DNA of 64,000 nt from Methylobacterium sp. Leaf104 (GTDB lineage Bacteria; Pseudomonadota; Alphaproteobacteria; Rhizobiales; Beijerinckiaceae): the NCBI RefSeq assembly GCF_001422885.1, contig NZ_LMMZ01000038.1, forward strand, positions 209,685 through 273,684. The letters run 5' to 3'. The position numbers were made by a program, and so were the translations under genes. How positions within the stretch are numbered: the stretch's first letter is position 1; each line of letters opens with the position of its first letter. The notes beneath the pieces were generated by a model that did no database searches, had not been told where the DNA came from, and saw only the letters and a program-made list of their open reading frames with translations. Below, in pieces: positions 60,190 to 64,000 of this stretch.

Positions 60190-61017
60190 ATGCTGAACGA
60201 TCGCCGCCTCGCGCGCCTGACCGCCCGTGCTCTCCAGAACTCCCACGGGCGCCCAGGCCATGACCGCCCCGGGCTTCGCAAGATCGTCAGCTGGAACCTC
60301 CTGCGGCGGGTCGGCGCGAACGTCGCCGGCATCGCCGCGCTGATCGAGCGCGAGCAACCCGACCTCGTGCTGATGCAGGAGGCGACCAAGGATATCGAGG
60401 CCCTCCAGGCCAAGGTCGGCGGCCATTACGCCTGGGCGCAGATGCCAGGCCGCATCCACGGACTCGCCGTCTGGAGTCCGATGCCCTTCGCGACGCCGCC
60501 GAAGGCGATCGAACTGCCCGCGGGGGCGATGTTCGACCGGGTGAGCCAGGTGATCGATCTCGGCGAGTTCGGTGTCGCCAACGTGCACCTCTCGCACGGG
60601 CAGATGCTCAACAGGCGGCAATTGCGCTGCATCGAGCAGAGCCTGCCGGACCGGGCCGCCGTCATCGGCGACTACAATTTGGTCGGGCCGACCCTCCTGC
60701 CGGGGTTCCGCGATGTCGGCCCGCGCCTGCCGACCCACGCCATGGCGCGGGTGGTGCCCCTTCGGCTCGACCGCTGCCTGGTGCGCGGGCTGACCTGTCA
60801 CGGGCGCAGCGTGCTGCCGCGGGGCGCTTCGGACCACCGCCCGATCATCGTGCATCTCGCCCCCACCCACGAGGTGATCCGGCGGGAGCCGGAGGAGCCG
60901 GAGCGCGTCAAAGGTATGGCAGGAGTAATCGGACGCCTGCGTCGCGCAGCCGGACGGGGAGACCGCGCCGGGACAGGTGCTCGCGCGTCAGCCGGACGTT
61001 CATCTTCTCCCGCATGA
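60190..61017 (+). CDS. Endonuclease/exonuclease/phosphatase family protein
   Basis: This is a 275-residue EEP-fold protein. Motifs are RKIVSWNLLRRVGANVAGIA with the metal-site Asn, DLVLMQEATKDIEAL with the Glu, AAVIGDYNLVGPTLLPGF with the GDxN pair, and GASDHRPIIVHLA with the closing SDH. Family members cut DNA, RNA or phospholipid head groups; the substrate is unknown. Residues after HLAP (about 225-275) are Arg/Gly/Ala-rich and run 110 bases into the 3' end of the cardiolipin synthase gene on the other strand; that tail is probably not structured. Confidence 0.85.
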   Translation: MLNDRRLARLTARALQNSHGRPGHDRPGLRKIVSWNLLRRVGANVAGIAALIEREQPDLVLMQEATKDIEALQAKVGGHYAWAQMPGRIHGLAVWSPMPFATPPKAIELPAGAMFDRVSQVIDLGEFGVANVHLSHGQMLNRRQLRCIEQSLPDRAAVIGDYNLVGPTLLPGFRDVGPRLPTHAMARVVPLRLDRCLVRGLTCHGRSVLPRGASDHRPIIVHLAPTHEVIRREPEEPERVKGMAGVIGRLRRAAGRGDRAGTGARASAGRSSSPA

Positions 61018-62386
61018 AGGCGTCGAGGTGCCGGGCGAGCCCGGAATCGTAGACCTCGACGTTCAGCTCGAAGTTCAGCCGGAAGCTGCGGGTGTCCCAG
61101 TTGGCACTGCCGATGAAGCACCAGGCATCGTCGATGACGAGGAGCTTGGCGTGGTCGAAGGGCGGGTCGTCGAGCCAGATCCGCACGTCGCTGCGCAGGA
61201 GCGGGTCCACGTGGGCTCGGGTCGCCCAGTCGACGACCGCATGGTCGCTGTCCATCGGGATGATGACGTCCACTGTCAGGCCGCGCAGGGCCGCCAGCGA
61301 GAGGGCGCTCACCAACACCTCGCTCGGCAGGAAATAGGGGGTCATCAGGCGGATGCTGGTCCGGGCGCAGGTGATCGCCTCGAGCACCACGAGCTCGATC
61401 TTGCGCAGGTCCGCGTCCGGGCCCGAGGTGACGACGCGGGCCTGCGTCTCGCCGCGGACGGGCAGCGGCGGGAACCAGGCCGGGCCTTCCAGCTCCTGGT
61501 CCATCACGAAGGCCCAATCGCTCGCGAAGGCCGCCGCGAGCTGGGCGACCACCGGCCCCTCGATGCGGAAATGGACGTCGCGCACCGGCTCGGGCGGACG
61601 GGCCGCCACCTGGTTCTCGTCGGCGATGTTGATGCCGCCCGTGAAGGCGAGCGCGCCGTCGATGATGAGCAGCTTCTTGTGGGTGCGCAGGTTCAGGAAG
61701 GGCATCCGCCACGGCAGCACCGAGTGCATGAAGCGGCCCACCGGCACGCCCCGGCGTCGAAGGCCGCCATAGACCGAGGCGAAGAAGTAGCCGCTGCCGA
61801 TGCCGTCCACGAGGACCCGGACGGCGACGCCCCGATGATGGGCCGCCTCCAGGGCATCGAGGAAGGTGCGACCGATCTCGTCCTTGCGGAAGATGTAGCT
61901 CGACAGGGCGACCGAGTGCCGGGCCTTCCCGATGGCCTCCAGCATCGCGGGATAGACCGCATCGCCGTTGCGCAACGGCGCGATCCGGTTGCCCGCCTCG
62001 AGGGGAAGGGCCGTGATGCGCCGCACCGCCTGGTCCAGGGGCTGGAACCGCTCCGGCAGGACGGGCGCGGGCGCCTCGTTCTCCTCGCGTCGCGGGCTTG
62101 CCTGGGACGGCTTGATGCGGAGTTTCTGCGCCCGGCGGGTGACCCGGTTGACGCCGAACAGGGCGTAGAGCGCGCTGCCGAACAGGGGCGCCAGCCAGAC
62201 CAGGCCGATCCAGCCGATGGCCGCCCCGACTTCGCGTTTGCGCAGGAGGACGTGGATGCTGACGAGGCCCGAAAGGGTGGCGCCGAGCACCCAGAAGACC
62301 TCGGTCCGGATCGACGTCAGGGCGCCGATCCATGAGAGCAATGCCTGTTCCAACGCCGCTCCCGCTCCGCGATCCCCCCGGGCCAT
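60908..62386 (-). CDS. cls: Cardiolipin synthase (phospholipase D family)
   Basis: This is a 492-residue membrane enzyme that joins two phosphatidylglycerols into cardiolipin. Two N-terminal hydrophobic segments (about 15-75, including FWVLGATLSGLVSIHVLL) anchor it. Two HKD motifs are intact: THKKLLIIDGALAFTGGINI and FDHAKLLVIDDAWCFIGSAN. The start at ATG 62386 has only a weak ribosome site; a TTG twelve codons further in, with GGGAG just upstream, is an alternative. Its last 110 bases overlap the EEP gene on the opposite strand. Confidence 0.92.
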   Translation of the reverse strand: MARGDRGAGAALEQALLSWIGALTSIRTEVFWVLGATLSGLVSIHVLLRKREVGAAIGWIGLVWLAPLFGSALYALFGVNRVTRRAQKLRIKPSQASPRREENEAPAPVLPERFQPLDQAVRRITALPLEAGNRIAPLRNGDAVYPAMLEAIGKARHSVALSSYIFRKDEIGRTFLDALEAAHHRGVAVRVLVDGIGSGYFFASVYGGLRRRGVPVGRFMHSVLPWRMPFLNLRTHKKLLIIDGALAFTGGINIADENQVAARPPEPVRDVHFRIEGPVVAQLAAAFASDWAFVMDQELEGPAWFPPLPVRGETQARVVTSGPDADLRKIELVVLEAITCARTSIRLMTPYFLPSEVLVSALSLAALRGLTVDVIIPMDSDHAVVDWATRAHVDPLLRSDVRIWLDDPPFDHAKLLVIDDAWCFIGSANWDTRSFRLNFELNVEVYDSGLARHLDAFMREKMNVRLTREHLSRRGLPVRLRDAGVRLLLPYL

Positions 62387-62657
62387 ACGCCAAGGTCCGC
62401 CCGAGCACCAAGCTGGGGCAACCGGATTTTGCGGCCAGGGACCGCGCGCCGGCCCATGGCGTCCTCGCCGATGATGGAGCCGCTGCCGCCGGCATTCGGT
62501 TCCCAAAACGGCGCATCTCCCGGGTGTTCGAAGGATTTCGCTGCGACTAAGCTGGATCTTGATCTTTGTGAAAGCGGATCGACTGTCGCGATCGTAATTC
62601 TAGCTCCAATATTCGACGAACAAAGCTTGGCAGCTCATGCAGAGGGAGGAGGCGGAC

Positions 62658-62981
62658 ATGGCCCGATTTTTCGAGGAGCGGGAACGCGCGGCCGAAATGC
62701 TGTTTGTCCGCGCCGAGGAGTCCCGGTTCCTGACGCATTGCCAGGGCGTCCGGTCTCTGGCGGGCTATGCCGCCGAGGCGCTCGGCGTCGACCAGCACAG
62801 CGCCACCGCCTATGCGGACGAACTGTTGGCCGCGGTGATCCAAGGGGTCCCGCAGCAGGACCTCGTGGAACGCGTCCGCGGCGATCTCGAAGCCAACGGC
62901 GTGGTCGCGGATCCCGCGATCCTGACCCATCACCTGAAGCGGCCGTCGGGCGACGGACCGCACGGGCCGCGCCCCGCCTGA
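62658..62981 (+). CDS. DUF1476 / ATP synthase inhibitor zeta-like protein, diverged paralogue
   Basis: This is a 107-residue helical protein. MARFFEERERAAEMLFVRAE with EESRFLTHCQG, SLAGYAAEALGV, ATAYADELLAAVIQG and DLVERVRGDLEANGVVADPA follow the DUF1476 pattern step by step. DUF1476 proteins are the zeta subunit that inhibits F1-ATPase in alphaproteobacteria. The normally near-invariant ARRNKLLGLWAA block is changed to HCQGVRSLAGYAA, so this copy has diverged. AGGAGG lies six bases before the ATG. The usual zeta gene is expected elsewhere in the genome. Confidence 0.75.
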   Translation: MARFFEERERAAEMLFVRAEESRFLTHCQGVRSLAGYAAEALGVDQHSATAYADELLAAVIQGVPQQDLVERVRGDLEANGVVADPAILTHHLKRPSGDGPHGPRPA

Positions 62982-63094
62982 GGCGCTACCGTCCTGTCCC
63001 GACGCGCTCGGTCGACCACGAGCGCTTGTCGAGGTCGTGAACTTCCGCGGCTCTCGGCGGTTGGGTCACGAAGCGCGACGGAACGGATGGATCG

Positions 63095-63400
63095 ATGACC
63101 TCTTGGACCCGAATCCGTGCGGCAGCCTTGGGGCTGTGCCTCTGCGGTCCCGTTCACGCCGAGCCCCTCGCGCCGACGGGGGGCGCCGGCAACACGGGCG
63201 TCACGGCCCCGGGACGCGGACCCGGCGAGATTCCGGAGACCGGCGGCCCGACGTCGCGCCCGGCGCCCGCCATTCCGGGCAACCCGAGCCCCGCTTCCGT
63301 CCCCGGTTCCTCGCCGGGCGTGAACATCGGCGGTACGCCGACCAGCGGTCCCCCCGGCACCGGCGGCGCCGCGGGCGGTCCATCGATCGGCAATCAATAG
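63095..63400 (+). CDS. Small secreted Gly/Pro-rich protein
   Basis: This is a 101-residue protein with a short signal (IRAAALGLCLCGPVHA, cut before EPLAPT). The mature part is almost wholly Gly, Pro, Ser and Thr (GGAGNTGVTAPGRGPGEIPE and similar) and surely disordered. There are no family motifs. It could coat the surface or be a stress-induced exported peptide. Start ATG 63095 with GGA-type weak ribosome site. Confidence 0.6.
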   Translation: MTSWTRIRAAALGLCLCGPVHAEPLAPTGGAGNTGVTAPGRGPGEIPETGGPTSRPAPAIPGNPSPASVPGSSPGVNIGGTPTSGPPGTGGAAGGPSIGNQ

Positions 63401-63806
63401 ACCGAGGCCGATGCGATGCTGACGGCGGCCGGCGGCGCGCCGCGGGGTGATCGCGATATCCACAGGATTGCGGTCTTGCGCCGAGTTCGCGATCGCACCG
63501 CGCTCCTGCCGGCACCGTCGCGGGTCCGAGATCCGGTCGGCGCGCAGAATGTCTCTTTCCCAGGAAGGATTTGTCGATTTCGCCGCCGCGCCGCGCGGGT
63601 TTCGCGCGCCCTCGCCGCGCGCAATGCCGGCGGGGATTTCTATCCGTAATGGATCCTACGCGATCACAAATGTTAAATTAGAATTCGATGGTTAATCAAA
63701 CCTCTATTAACCTTTCAAAGTTTAGTGATTCCCATGACCGGAGTTCAATTTATCGCCGCTAATTCCAGGTCATCCGATATTTTCCTAATCCAGAGCGAAA
63801 AGCGCG
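63401..63806. other. Intergenic region turning AT-rich
   Basis: These 406 bases contain no gene I can defend. The last 160 bases (about 63650-63800) are strikingly AT-rich for this chromosome, with several TTAA words but none at the N7 spacing of a CtrA box. It is probably the promoter region of the partial gene that follows. Confidence 0.4.
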
Positions 63807-64000
63807 ATGACGATCTACTACGTCGACTCCTCCTTCACCGGCGGATCGAACAGGAGCGGCCTGTCGGCCGACGCGCCCCTGACCAGCCTGGAGGCGGTCA
63901 ACAAGCTCAAGCTTCAGGCCGGTGACACCGTCGCCTTCAAGGCCGGCACCGCCTACACCGCCTCGGCGGCCGGCACGGGCGCCCTGAACATCACCGCCTC
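63807..64000 (+). CDS. Start of a beta-helix-type secreted protein (cut by window end)
   Basis: Only 64 residues are visible. MTIYYVDSSFTGGSNRSGLS, then DAPLTSLEAVNKLKLQAGDT and VAFKAGTAYT is the typical opening of right-handed parallel beta-helix proteins: lyases, C5-epimerases and Ca-binding repeat proteins. It has no signal peptide, as in type I secreted proteins of this class. Full length and function cannot be seen. Confidence 0.6.
   Translation, partial: MTIYYVDSSFTGGSNRSGLSADAPLTSLEAVNKLKLQAGDTVAFKAGTAYTASAAGTGALNITA

Noticed and set aside
63660..63720. Several TTAA words that could form a CtrA box
   Set aside because: Spacings are 11 or 15 bases, not 7, so they do not match the CtrA consensus.

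Overview
The window is very GC-rich, double-strand-dense bacterial chromosome. The gene order ftsA-ftsZ-lpxC-bamD-recN, a gcrA cell-cycle regulator, a CtrA-type box, CcrM-type GANTC sites and the best protein resemblances all point to an alphaproteobacterium of the order Hyphomicrobiales. Methylobacterium/Methylorubrum is the most likely genus; that is inference from protein style, not a database result. About sixty genes can be supported. Most are ordinary chromosomal genes.

Region by region: 1-6.7 kb is the end of the division and envelope cluster (ftsA end, ftsZ, lpxC, bamD, recN). 6.7-9.8 kb holds a CtrA-boxed small NepR-like gene, gcrA, a phosphoglycolate-phosphatase-like gene and a secreted DUF4142 protein. 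9.9-11.4 kb is a hexapeptide acetyltransferase followed by a gene-poor stretch with a degenerate ORF. 11.4-21.3 kb has polA, a YihY membrane protein, a Kef/YbaL K+ efflux protein and a DNA-repair block (udgX, a radical SAM DNA-repair partner, recX). 21.4-28.9 kb carries a membrane-anchored TAXI protein, an OprB porin, a Tat-exported oxidoreductase, PilZ and PAP2 proteins, a 2'-5' RNA ligase-like protein and an AlgJ-like SGNH protein. 28.9-36.8 kb has a glutathionyl-hydroquinone reductase, a thioredoxin/LonN/Trm112/asparaginase run and priA. 37-41 kb is a ferric-iron ABC transporter (ATPase, binding protein, permease) with a possible iron-control box. A tRNA-Val(CAC), nhaA and an acyltransferase follow. 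44.5-48 kb is a galactarate/glucarate uptake and dehydration pair plus a tautomerase.

48.3-54.3 kb looks different: lower GC, few genes, and two exopolysaccharide-type genes (nucleotide-sugar 6-dehydrogenase and a GT4 glycosyltransferase). It ends beside an SDR gene and a LuxR-type regulator broken by three frameshifts. 55.5-60.1 kb is a catabolic unit: MmsA dehydrogenase, omega-amino-acid:pyruvate aminotransferase, a divergent XRE-cupin regulator and an acetylpolyamine amidohydrolase-like protein. Together they could take beta-alanine, or acetylated polyamines, to acetyl-CoA. 60.2-64 kb has an EEP-family protein overlapping a cardiolipin synthase tail to tail, a diverged ATP-synthase zeta-inhibitor paralogue, a small secreted protein and the start of a beta-helix-type protein cut by the window edge.

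I saw no CRISPR array, insertion sequence, prophage or rRNA. The observations most worth following are the CtrA box in front of the NepR-like gene, the udgX/radical-SAM module, the TAXI protein built like a receptor, the acetylpolyamine/beta-alanine cluster, the zeta paralogue and the low-GC polysaccharide island.
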